In this document: positions 1-5,294 of the stretch, piece after piece
Position numbering within the stretch: the stretch's first letter is position 1
Layout of the letters: every line of letters begins with the position of its first letter
Assembly (NCBI GenBank): GCA_938007945.1
Contig: CALLME010000153.1
Span: 1-5,294 of the forward strand
DNA: 5,294 bases
From: an uncultured Caulobacterales bacterium
GTDB lineage: Bacteria > Pseudomonadota > Alphaproteobacteria > Caulobacterales > Maricaulaceae
Direction: 5' to 3'
Notes under the pieces: generated by a model
What the model saw: the letters and a program-made list of their open reading frames with translations, nothing else
What the model was told of the DNA's origin: nothing
The model's database searches: none
Position numbers and translations under genes: made by a program

Positions 1-104
1 GTACCGCGCGAAACGATTTCGTGGGCTTCACTATTGCTTGGCTCCGCATTTCCGCACCCCGCCAAAAAACAGACGCTAATAATTAAATAGGCACCCTGTC
101 TCAC
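1..104 (-). CDS. Lipoprotein, N-terminal part only; possible cytochrome c partner of the oxidoreductase
   Basis: Partial gene running off the left edge; 34 codons are visible. It opens with GTG at 104-102, sharing the GTGA overlap with the stop of the molybdopterin subunit. No Shine-Dalgarno sequence lies ahead of it, so translation is probably coupled to the upstream gene. The peptide starts MRQGAYLIISVCFLAGC: one Arg, a hydrophobic stretch at residues 5-14, then the lipobox LAGC with the acylated cysteine at 17. A polar linker (GNAEPSNSEAHE) and EIVSRG follow. This is a type II signal peptide, and residue 18 is Gly rather than Asp, so nothing suggests inner-membrane retention by the +2 rule. 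In related three-gene operons (for example the acetic-acid-bacterial aldehyde dehydrogenase) the third gene is a membrane cytochrome c. The EIVSRG segment resembles the 'RG-YL' stretch before the first CXXCH of such proteins, but no haem motif is visible here, so that function is inferred. Confidence 0.6.
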   Translation of the reverse strand, partial: MRQGAYLIISVCFLAGCGNAEPSNSEAHEIVSRG

Positions 105-2320
105 GTGCGGAGGTTCTGATCCTTGATCGGTAATTGACGCACGCGTTTGCCTGTGGCTGCGAAAATCGCATTCATCACAGCGGGCGCGGCTACTGCAATG
201 GTTGGCTCGCCGACGCCGCCCCAGAACCCGCCTGACGGCATGATAACCGTTTCGACCTCTGGCATCTCTGCGATACGCATTGAATTAAATGTATCAAAAT
301 TCGTCTGCTCTGGTTGACCATCTTTATAGGTCATTTCACCGTAAAGCATGGCCGAAAGACCATAGACAAATGAGCCTTCGACTTGTGCTTCAATTTGTTG
401 CGGGTTAGCCGCATGACCACAATCAGTAGCCGCCGTGATTTTATGCATTTTAAGGCGTCCATCTTCGCTGACGCTGACTTCAGCACAAGCCGCGACATAG
501 CTGCCAAAGCCATAAATATTTGCGAGGCCGCGATGTTTGCCGTCGCCGCTTCCCCAACCGCCCTTCTCAGCAGCCGCTTTCAAAACCGCTGCCATTTTAG
601 GGTTATCCTTGAGAAGGTCGAGACGGAATTCAAGTTGGTCACGACCTGCGGCATGTGCCATCTCATCGAGGAAACATTCCATATAAACCGCGTTTTGGTT
701 AAGGTTCACGCCACGCCAAAAACCAGGACGAATAGGCGGGTTCCGCATAGCGTGATGCACGTGCAAATTCGGGAAACTGTACTTCATCGTCTGATCTTCT
801 ACACGTGGGTCGATGCCAGAGGGCAGAAGGCCTTGGAATGTCACAAAGTCCATCCCACCTGTGCCCGCAAGCGCCGCAGGCATGAGAGCGGCCAGAATAG
901 ACTGCCCCGAAATTTTCATGTCCAGCGCTGTGAGATTGCCATCTTCATCAAGCCCCCCAATCATTTTCGCTTTCGTACCAGGGTGGACAAAGCCGTGCTG
1001 CATACATTCTTCGCGCGACCATTGCAGCTTGATATGGGTGCCTGGCATTTCTTTGGCGACCATCACCGCTTGGGTGACATAGTCATTCATACCGCGCCGT
1101 CCAAAGCCGCCGCCAAGAATAGTTTTATAAACATCGCATTGTTCAATCGGCAGGCCCGCTGCATCCGCCGCAGCCGTCAGCGCAGACTCGCCATTTTGTG
1201 TGGGACACCAGACTTCGCACTTATCCGTTGTCCAAAGCGCAGTCGCGTTCATCGGCTCCATCGGCGCGTGGTTTTGCATGGGATAATTATAAGTCGCCTC
1301 AAGCGTTTTAGCCGACGCCTTCAACGCTTTGGAAACATCCCCTGTTTTATTTCCCGTGAAGGTTTTATTGGCTTTCAGACCGTCATCAAACAGGGCTTCG
1401 ACATCAGCCGAGGAATAATTCGCGTGCTCCCCGCCGTCCCATTCAATGTTCATAGAGTCTAGCGCGCTTTGAGCTTGCCACCATGTGTCGGCGACGACAA
1501 CAACGGCTTCTCCGACTTGCACAACTTTTTTCACGCCAGGCATCGCCATGGCGCTGTCTGCGTCAAATGAGGCAAGTGTGCCGCCAAGAATTGGGCAGTC
1601 TTTTATGCTGGCTGTTAACATGCCCGGAAATGTTAAGTCTGCGCCGTATTTGAGTTTTCCTGTTAGCTTATCTGCCGTATCGAGACGCTTTTTAGGTTGT
1701 CCGATAATTGTCCATGCGTCAGGTTCCTTCAGGGTGACGTCAATAGATGGCGCGAGTTTTGACGCGGCCTCGGCGACCTTACCGTAACTCGTTTTATTCT
1801 TGGACGCCGCATGAGAAATGACGCCTTTTGAGACCGTGCATTCAGAAGCAGGCACGCCCCATTCAGACGCCGCCGCTTCGATGAGCATGATACGCGCCGC
1901 CGCGCCGCCTTCGCGCACATATTGATGTGAACCGCGCAAGCCTTGGCTCCCGCCTGTGCTCATGGATTTATAAACGCGATCGCGCGCGAGGCTTTCGCCG
2001 GGGGTTGGAAACTCGAATGTAACTTTTTCCCAATCACACTCTAGCTCTTCGGCGACAAGTTGGGCAAGCCCAGTCGCCGTGCCCTGCCCCATTTCAGACC
2101 GCGCCACGCGCACCGTCACTGTGTCATCGTGATGGATGTGCACCCAGGCGTTTACTTCGGGATTGGGTGGCATGGCGCTGTAATCAACGACCTTATCCTG
2201 AGTAGACGGCGCGCAGCCGCCAAGCACACCAACGGCAAGACCCGCTGCGCCAGAGCCGACAATGAAGTGACGACGCGAGAGCGTTGAAGCGGGCATGAAG
2301 TCTTTCATAAGTTTATTCAT
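101..2320 (-). CDS. Xanthine dehydrogenase-family molybdopterin-binding subunit (IorB-like), Tat-exported
   Basis: Large catalytic subunit (739 aa) of a periplasmic molybdenum hydroxylase that oxidises an aldehyde or N-heterocycle using water as oxygen source. Residues 15-36 form a Tat signal: SRRHFIV (twin Arg 16-17), a Gly/Ala-rich hydrophobic core, then LGGC at 33-36, which also reads as a lipobox. The conserved N-terminal block has EMGQGTATGLAQLVAEEL (76-93) and STGGSQGLRGS (121-131). Later come EPMNATALW (355-363), the cofactor-loop motif GGGFGRR (403-409), FWRGVNLNQNA (534-544) and GVGEP (702-706). In this superfamily the Glu of GVGEP (here E705) is the catalytic base, so the active site looks intact. 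Length matches the IorB/AldH type, whose subunits lack fused FAD or FeS domains. The start at 2320 is supported by an AGGAG six bases upstream; alternative Met codons at residues 5 and 9 have no comparable site. Substrate is unknown; isoquinoline, nicotinate or aldehydes are family precedents. Confidence 0.95.
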   Translation of the reverse strand: MNKLMKDFMPASTLSRRHFIVGSGAAGLAVGVLGGCAPSTQDKVVDYSAMPPNPEVNAWVHIHHDDTVTVRVARSEMGQGTATGLAQLVAEELECDWEKVTFEFPTPGESLARDRVYKSMSTGGSQGLRGSHQYVREGGAAARIMLIEAAASEWGVPASECTVSKGVISHAASKNKTSYGKVAEAASKLAPSIDVTLKEPDAWTIIGQPKKRLDTADKLTGKLKYGADLTFPGMLTASIKDCPILGGTLASFDADSAMAMPGVKKVVQVGEAVVVVADTWWQAQSALDSMNIEWDGGEHANYSSADVEALFDDGLKANKTFTGNKTGDVSKALKASAKTLEATYNYPMQNHAPMEPMNATALWTTDKCEVWCPTQNGESALTAAADAAGLPIEQCDVYKTILGGGFGRRGMNDYVTQAVMVAKEMPGTHIKLQWSREECMQHGFVHPGTKAKMIGGLDEDGNLTALDMKISGQSILAALMPAALAGTGGMDFVTFQGLLPSGIDPRVEDQTMKYSFPNLHVHHAMRNPPIRPGFWRGVNLNQNAVYMECFLDEMAHAAGRDQLEFRLDLLKDNPKMAAVLKAAAEKGGWGSGDGKHRGLANIYGFGSYVAACAEVSVSEDGRLKMHKITAATDCGHAANPQQIEAQVEGSFVYGLSAMLYGEMTYKDGQPEQTNFDTFNSMRIAEMPEVETVIMPSGGFWGGVGEPTIAVAAPAVMNAIFAATGKRVRQLPIKDQNLRT

Positions 2321-2326
2321 GGCGTG

Positions 2327-2331
2327 CTCCT
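2327..2331 (-). promoter_or_regulatory. Ribosome binding site of the molybdopterin subunit
   Basis: AGGAG on the minus strand, six bases before the ATG at 2320-2318. It overlaps the last bases of the preceding 2Fe-2S gene (its TAG stop is at 2332-2330), so the two genes are tightly packed and co-translated from one message. It decides in favour of the first Met of the large subunit. Confidence 0.8.
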
Positions 2332-2779
2332 ATGATTTCTTTTTGGCGAGGTGAACACCTTTGCGGACGCGGGCGAATGTCCCACAACGGCAAATGTTGG
2401 TGATCGTCTCATCAATATCGGCGTCAGTTGCCGTGGGGTTTTCTTTCAGCATGGCCGCGACGGCCATCATCATACCGGGTTGGCAGAAACCGCATTGCGG
2501 AATATCAAGCTCTGCCCAGGCTTGCTGAACAGGATGAGAACCGTCATCAGATAGCCCTTCAATGGTCGTGATTTTCTCATCCTCAACCGCTGCAACAGGA
2601 TAAACACAAGAGCGCACGGCCTCACCATCGATATGGACTGTGCATGCGCCGCACGCGCCAATGCCGCAACCATATTTCGTGCCCGTCATGCCAAGCTGTT
2701 CTCGCAAGGCCCAAAGTAGCGGTGTGTCTTCATCACCGTCAAATTGTACGGGTTTCCCATTTACATTGAGTGTTTTCAT
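2330..2779 (-). CDS. (2Fe-2S)-binding subunit of xanthine dehydrogenase-family oxidoreductase (IorA-like)
   Basis: Small electron-transfer subunit (149 aa) that carries electrons from the Mo cofactor of the neighbouring large subunit. Residues 1-75 are a plant-ferredoxin-like domain with the C-X4-C-X2-C-X11-C cluster at C38, C43, C46 and C58 (GCGIGACGACTV). Residues 76-149 are the helical [2Fe-2S] domain with C96-X2-C99 (PQCGFCQPGM) and C130-X-C132 (NICRCGT). All eight ligands are present and the length is normal for IorA/AldF-type subunits. The frame stays open upstream to an ATG at 2887, but that 36-residue extension has no family character. The ATG at 2779 has a GGAGG nine bases ahead and gives the expected MKTLNVNGKPV start. 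No signal peptide is seen; such subunits are normally co-exported with the Tat-bearing partner. It is the first gene of the operon and ends 9 nt before the large subunit. Confidence 0.95.
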   Translation of the reverse strand: MKTLNVNGKPVQFDGDEDTPLLWALREQLGMTGTKYGCGIGACGACTVHIDGEAVRSCVYPVAAVEDEKITTIEGLSDDGSHPVQQAWAELDIPQCGFCQPGMMMAVAAMLKENPTATDADIDETITNICRCGTFARVRKGVHLAKKKS

Positions 2780-2788
2780 CGACCATGT

Positions 2789-2793
2789 CCTCC
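2789..2793 (-). promoter_or_regulatory. Ribosome binding site of the 2Fe-2S subunit
   Basis: GGAGG on the minus strand, nine bases before the ATG at 2779-2777. It is the strongest Shine-Dalgarno sequence in the window and fixes the 2Fe-2S subunit start, ruling out the longer in-frame extension to 2887. Confidence 0.8.
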
Positions 2794-2959
2794 AAAGTAT
2801 ATACGTAGCACAATTTGGCTTGGTCTTACACAAAAAAGCAAAATCTCGATTGTGTGTTGCAATACGAAACAGTGGCCTTGTTCGCAAAGATGTTTGAGGC
2901 GTTCGTTCGGATTGCGCCTGCCCCAGTCTGATGCAAAAAAATTTGAGAGAATTAAGACG

Positions 2960-2976
2960 TTAGCAAGGCATTAACC
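2960..2976 (+). promoter_or_regulatory. Candidate CtrA-type box, copy 1
   Basis: TTAG, seven bases, then TTAACC. CtrA of alphaproteobacteria binds TTAA-N7-TTAAC; this copy differs by one base in the first half-site. It is part of a direct repeat (CATTAACC-N3-TTTC) shared with copy 2, whose TTAACC lies 52 bp further on. The assignment depends on the host being an alphaproteobacterium with CtrA, which is itself inferred. Confidence 0.35.
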
Positions 2977-2982
2977 CTGTTT

Positions 2983-3007
2983 CCTAAGATCGAGTTTACG
3001 TCTTAGG
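2983..3007. repeat. 7-bp perfect inverted repeat, possible operator
   Basis: CCTAAGA at 2983-2989 and TCTTAGG at 3001-3007 are exact reverse complements with an 11-base spacer. The arm centres are 18 bp apart, a spacing that would suit a dimeric DNA-binding protein. No T-run follows, so it is not a Rho-independent terminator. It lies between the two TTAACC sites in the divergent promoter region, where an operator controlling either gene set would be expected. No specific regulator can be named. Confidence 0.4.
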
Positions 3008-3011
3008 CAAT

Positions 3012-3028
3012 TCAATATTTCATTAACC
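3012..3028 (+). promoter_or_regulatory. Candidate CtrA-type box, copy 2
   Basis: TCAA, seven bases, then TTAACC: again one mismatch from TTAA-N7-TTAAC. The surrounding CATTAACC-N3-TTTC matches copy 1 at 12 of 15 positions. Two similar boxes about five helical turns apart strengthen the case slightly, but short A+T-rich motifs arise easily by chance. Confidence 0.3.
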
Positions 3029-3172
3029 ACCTTTCGCCCGTTTTGTGTCAGGGCGTAACAGGCTGTCCCGTCTTAGTACGGCCTTCGCACCAAAAAATGC
3101 ACCCGTCGTTTACGAGATGTAAGGGCAATTGGGTTAGAACTAGGCATTGAATAAGTGGGAAATTCGACAACT

Positions 3173-4774
3173 ATGTCTAACGATAACAAAAAACACGTGG
3201 CAAAAACGTCAGCAAAAAAAGACATGAAAACGCCAAAACGCGCGCCCGTAGAAACACGTCGTGTGGAACGTCTTGACGCCTTTGCGGCACGTGTCGGCGC
3301 GCCGACGCAGCCAGTGAAAGTCGAACGTCGTGGACGCCGTAAAACTGTGGCAGAAATTGTTGTGCCAACGAAACAGACAAATGGTAATGCATTACGCTTC
3401 GGCCTCCGCGCGCTTGATGTCATAGCCGTCACGGCTATCATTATGTTTGCCGTTTGGAATTCTTATATCGGCGCCAATGATCGCGGCGTCCTCGCCCCTA
3501 TTGGCGCCAGCCTCCTTGGTGCGATCATGTTTATCTTCATGCTTTTCTCTATGAGAGCGCACCGCTTTGCTCCGTCGGAGACTTATGCCGCGCATATGAA
3601 AAAAGTCGCAGCTGCCTCAGCCGCAGCCCTTGGTCTCTGGCTCACCGCGGCATTGATGACGCGCCCCGAAACTTTCTTGCCGGACGCGCTTGCCAAAGCT
3701 GGTCTAGCCGCGACACTTGGATTATTTGCACTGCATACAATTTATTATTTGCGGGTTCGTGCGCTCCATGATTTAGGCGCGCTGACACCTAATATCGTCA
3801 TGCTTGGCGCAACGGAATCAGCGCGGCGTCTGATTGAAGAAAACGCGAAAACGCATGAACTCAATATCCTCGCCATCTTTGATGAACGCATTTCACGCGC
3901 GCCACTCAACATTCACGGCGTGCCGATTGTCGGTCAAATTGATGATATGCTGACATGGGACAAGCTGCCTTATGTCAACCGCATTGTCGTAACATTGCCG
4001 ACAATGGCAGCCGAGCGGAAGCAGAAATTTATTGAGCAAATCCGTCTCGTACCTAACAGCATCGCCTTCCTTGTTGATGAGTTTGAGAACCTCAATCACG
4101 TGCAACAGCGCTTGAGCCAGATTGCCGAAGTCTCTCTACGCGACGTGACTGGCAAGCCCAAGAGTGGACGTCATACGGCAATTAAGCGCCTCACAGATAT
4201 AGTGCTTTCTTCCGTTGCGCTGGTGCTAGGCGCGCCGTTCCTCGCGCTCATTGCCATTGCGATTAAGCTCGACAGCAAAGGTCCAGCCCTATTTAAACAA
4301 CAACGCCACGGATTTAATAACCGCGTTTTCGAAGTCTATAAATTCCGCTCAATGAAAGTGGAGATGGAAGACAAGCTCGCTGCGCGCCAGGTCTCTAAAG
4401 ATGATGACCGCGTGACAAAGCTCGGTAACTTCATCCGCAAGACAAGTATTGATGAACTGCCGCAGCTCCTGAACGTGCTCAAAGGTGAAATGTCACTTGT
4501 CGGGCCACGCCCACACGCTGTGGGCATGCGCACGGAAGGCAAAGACAGTATCGACCTCGTCGCAGAATATGCGCACCGTCACCGCGTGAAACCAGGTATG
4601 ACAGGTTGGGCGCAGATCAATGGCTCACGCGGCGCCTTGCTGACCCAAGCTGATGTCGCCCGTCGTGTAAACTTCGATGTTGAATATATTGAGCGCAGTA
4701 ATTTCTTCTTTGATTTGATGATTATGCTGAAAACATTGCCGTGCCTACTCGGCGATAGCGAGACAATTAGATAA
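3173..4774 (+). CDS. Polyprenyl-phosphate sugar-1-phosphate transferase (WcaJ/HfsE type)
   Basis: Inner-membrane enzyme (533 aa) that moves a sugar-1-phosphate from a nucleotide sugar to undecaprenyl phosphate, the first step of an exopolysaccharide or holdfast-like repeat unit. Residues 1-74 are a basic, low-complexity cytoplasmic tail. Four membrane helices follow at about 78-98, 107-127, 142-162 and 176-194. A Rossmann-like CoA_binding_3-type domain spans about 206-300 ([15 protein letters not shown]). The catalytic domain, from about 336 to the end, has the re-entrant membrane helix (339-366), [13 protein letters not shown] (368-380), KFRSM (390-394), the catalytic Asp-Glu pair 427-428 in [23 protein letters not shown], and the [15 protein letters not shown] block (about 470-484). 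All hallmark motifs of the polyprenyl-phosphate phosphoglycosyl transferases are intact. The start is uncertain: ATG at 3173 is preferred, but an in-frame GTG at 3155 would add six residues; neither has a strong ribosome site. The sugar is probably hexose but cannot be fixed. Confidence 0.93.
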   Translation: MSNDNKKHVAKTSAKKDMKTPKRAPVETRRVERLDAFAARVGAPTQPVKVERRGRRKTVAEIVVPTKQTNGNALRFGLRALDVIAVTAIIMFAVWNSYIGANDRGVLAPIGASLLGAIMFIFMLFSMRAHRFAPSETYAAHMKKVAAASAAALGLWLTAALMTRPETFLPDALAKAGLAATLGLFALHTIYYLRVRALHDLGALTPNIVMLGATESARRLIEENAKTHELNILAIFDERISRAPLNIHGVPIVGQIDDMLTWDKLPYVNRIVVTLPTMAAERKQKFIEQIRLVPNSIAFLVDEFENLNHVQQRLSQIAEVSLRDVTGKPKSGRHTAIKRLTDIVLSSVALVLGAPFLALIAIAIKLDSKGPALFKQQRHGFNNRVFEVYKFRSMKVEMEDKLAARQVSKDDDRVTKLGNFIRKTSIDELPQLLNVLKGEMSLVGPRPHAVGMRTEGKDSIDLVAEYAHRHRVKPGMTGWAQINGSRGALLTQADVARRVNFDVEYIERSNFFFDLMIMLKTLPCLLGDSETIR

Positions 4775-4821
4775 TGCGTCAGACGTTACATGACAGCAAT
4801 CTACGAGCGGCCTCATGTTAG
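4774..4821 (+). CDS. Possible 15-codon coupling mini-ORF
   Basis: An ATG at 4774-4776 overlaps the TAA stop of the sugar transferase (TAATG) and opens a reading frame for [15 protein letters not shown], ending at TAG 4819-4821. That stop falls four bases past the flippase start codon at 4815-4817. A ribosome translating this frame would melt the hairpin at 4805-4828 and finish beside the flippase start, so it could couple flippase synthesis to the transferase. No independent ribosome site is evident and the peptide resembles nothing known. It could equally be a chance frame. Confidence 0.2.
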   Translation: MRQTLHDSNLRAASC

Positions 4822-4828
4822 GCCGTTC
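4805..4828 (+). promoter_or_regulatory. Hairpin enclosing the flippase start codon
   Basis: GAGCGGCCT at 4805-4813 pairs with AGGCCGTTC at 4820-4828: nine pairs, one of them G-U, six G-C. The six-base loop CATGTT contains the flippase ATG. The only purine-rich ribosome-site candidate (GAG at 4805-4807, seven bases before the ATG) sits in the stem. No U-run follows, so this is not an intrinsic terminator. It could restrict flippase initiation unless opened by upstream translation. The pairing is directly visible; the regulatory role is inferred. Confidence 0.4.
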
Positions 4829-5294
4829 TGCGCTTGCCTATATCCCTGTAAATCTCGCCAGCGTTATTTATAGCTTTGGCGGATTAGCCGTACTCACGCG
4901 CCTGCTGACCCCTGCGGAATACGGACGGTATCAGCTCGCCATGGTGACAATGCTGTTTGTGCATATGGGCTTGTTCTCATGGCTCGAAGCCGCAATGGCC
5001 CGCTTTCAAGCACGCGCAGAACGCGAAGATGACGTCAACTCGCACCTCAAAACGATTTACGCGAATGCTGGGATAATGGCCGCCTTTGGATGGATTGTCT
5101 CAATGATCGCGCTTTATCTTTTGCCTATCGGCGTAGATATGAAAACCGTTCTAGCCTTTGCGATTACATCGACGTGTTTCCAGATGATTTTAAATCTGGG
5201 CACAGAAGCACATAAAGCAGCCCACCGTATTACACGTTACAGCGCGACATTCTCCTCGCATTTATTGCTAAGCTTTATTGTCGGAATTGTTGTA
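4815..5294 (+). CDS. Wzx-type oligosaccharide flippase, N-terminal part
   Basis: Partial gene, 160 codons, open to the right edge. It encodes a multi-pass inner-membrane protein of the polysaccharide-transport (MOP superfamily) type, which would flip an undecaprenyl-linked oligosaccharide from cytoplasm to periplasm. Helices are visible at about 6-30, 38-60, 85-106, 110-130 and 146-160. The signature LTRLLTPAEYGRYQL (27-41) at the end of the first helix is typical of Wzx/RfbX-like flippases, as is the basic EAHKAAHRITRY loop (131-142) after helix four. The frame is blocked by TGA at 4791-4793 and the ATG at 4815 is the only start that keeps the first helix whole; its ribosome site is weak. 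It lies 40 nt after the sugar transferase on the same strand, so the two are very likely co-transcribed, as in the Caulobacter hfsE-hfsF pair. The C-terminal two-thirds is not seen. Confidence 0.88.
   Translation, partial: MLGRSALAYIPVNLASVIYSFGGLAVLTRLLTPAEYGRYQLAMVTMLFVHMGLFSWLEAAMARFQARAEREDDVNSHLKTIYANAGIMAAFGWIVSMIALYLLPIGVDMKTVLAFAITSTCFQMILNLGTEAHKAAHRITRYSATFSSHLLLSFIVGIVV

Larger units (their letters stand above)
2780..3172. other. Divergent intergenic (promoter) region
   Basis: About 390 bp separating the minus-strand oxidoreductase operon from the plus-strand polysaccharide genes. Frames that stay open here are short, in conflict with the neighbouring genes and without recognisable protein character, so I read it as non-coding. 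It is A+T richer than the genes and must hold both promoters. No strong sigma-70 match stands out. The best minus-strand candidate is a weak TTGCGA / 17 bp / TATTGC pair about 100 bp before the 2Fe-2S start. For the plus strand, TAAGAT at 2985-2990, eight bases after a TTAACC site, is a possible -10 and would give a leader of roughly 170 nt. The region also carries the TTAACC, TCTTAG and inverted-repeat elements listed separately. Confidence 0.75.

Noticed and set aside
383..1462. Long plus-strand open frame of 359 codons opposite the molybdopterin subunit
   Set aside because: It lies wholly antisense to a gene with intact family motifs, and its translation is rich in Arg, His and Cys with no recognisable domain.
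2780..2887. In-frame N-terminal extension of the 2Fe-2S subunit to an ATG at 2887
   Set aside because: The extension lacks family character, and the ATG at 2779 has a strong GGAGG nine bases upstream and gives the usual family length.
2640..2974. Plus-strand short frames running from the 2Fe-2S gene into the intergenic region
   Set aside because: They start inside the antisense of a well-supported gene, lack ribosome sites and show no protein family character.
3109..3123. Small hairpin TTAC/GTAA in the transferase leader
   Set aside because: Only four to five weak pairs, easily expected by chance.
3073..3441. Minus-strand open frame of 122 codons overlapping the start of the sugar transferase
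   Set aside because: It is antisense to the transferase N-terminus, with no ribosome site or recognisable domain; the plus-strand gene is clearly real.
4805..4828. Hairpin as a transcription terminator between transferase and flippase
   Set aside because: There is no U-run after the stem, and the stem extends into the flippase coding sequence; an internal terminator would make little sense there.

Overview
The window looks like chromosomal DNA of an alphaproteobacterium of about 50% G+C. The protein types and a divergent intergenic region with TTAACC-type (CtrA-like) sites would fit the Caulobacterales/Hyphomonadaceae. This placement is inferred from style only; there is no rRNA or marker gene to confirm it. 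I see no mobile element, CRISPR array, tRNA or phage gene.

Left half, minus strand, read from about 2780 down to 1: a compact oxidoreductase operon of the xanthine-dehydrogenase superfamily. A small [2Fe-2S] subunit (2779-2330) is followed after 9 nt by a large Tat-exported molybdopterin-binding subunit (2320-101). A third gene then starts on a GTG that overlaps the large subunit's stop (GTGA). This third gene is cut by the window edge but begins with a clear lipoprotein signal peptide. The layout resembles isoquinoline 1-oxidoreductase (IorAB) and membrane-bound aldehyde dehydrogenases, in which the third partner is a c-type cytochrome. Electrons would pass from substrate to Mo cofactor to 2Fe-2S clusters to a membrane-anchored acceptor. 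The substrate cannot be read from the sequence.

Middle, 2780-3172: about 390 bp of non-coding divergent promoter region. It holds two copies of a CATTAACC element, each close to the gapped CtrA box, a perfect 7-bp inverted repeat between them, and several TCTTAG-type repeats.

Right half, plus strand: a polysaccharide-export pair. A WcaJ/HfsE-type polyprenyl-phosphate sugar-1-phosphate transferase (3173-4774) loads the first sugar on the lipid carrier. After a 40-nt gap comes the start of a Wzx-type flippase (4815 to the edge), which would move the finished lipid-linked unit across the inner membrane. The flippase start codon lies in the loop of a 9-bp hairpin overlapped by a 15-codon mini-ORF, which is the most unusual local structure in the window. 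I found no convincing new biological system. The points most worth a second look are the start-site hairpin, the intergenic repeat cluster, and the predicted Tat-lipoprotein form of the molybdenum subunit.
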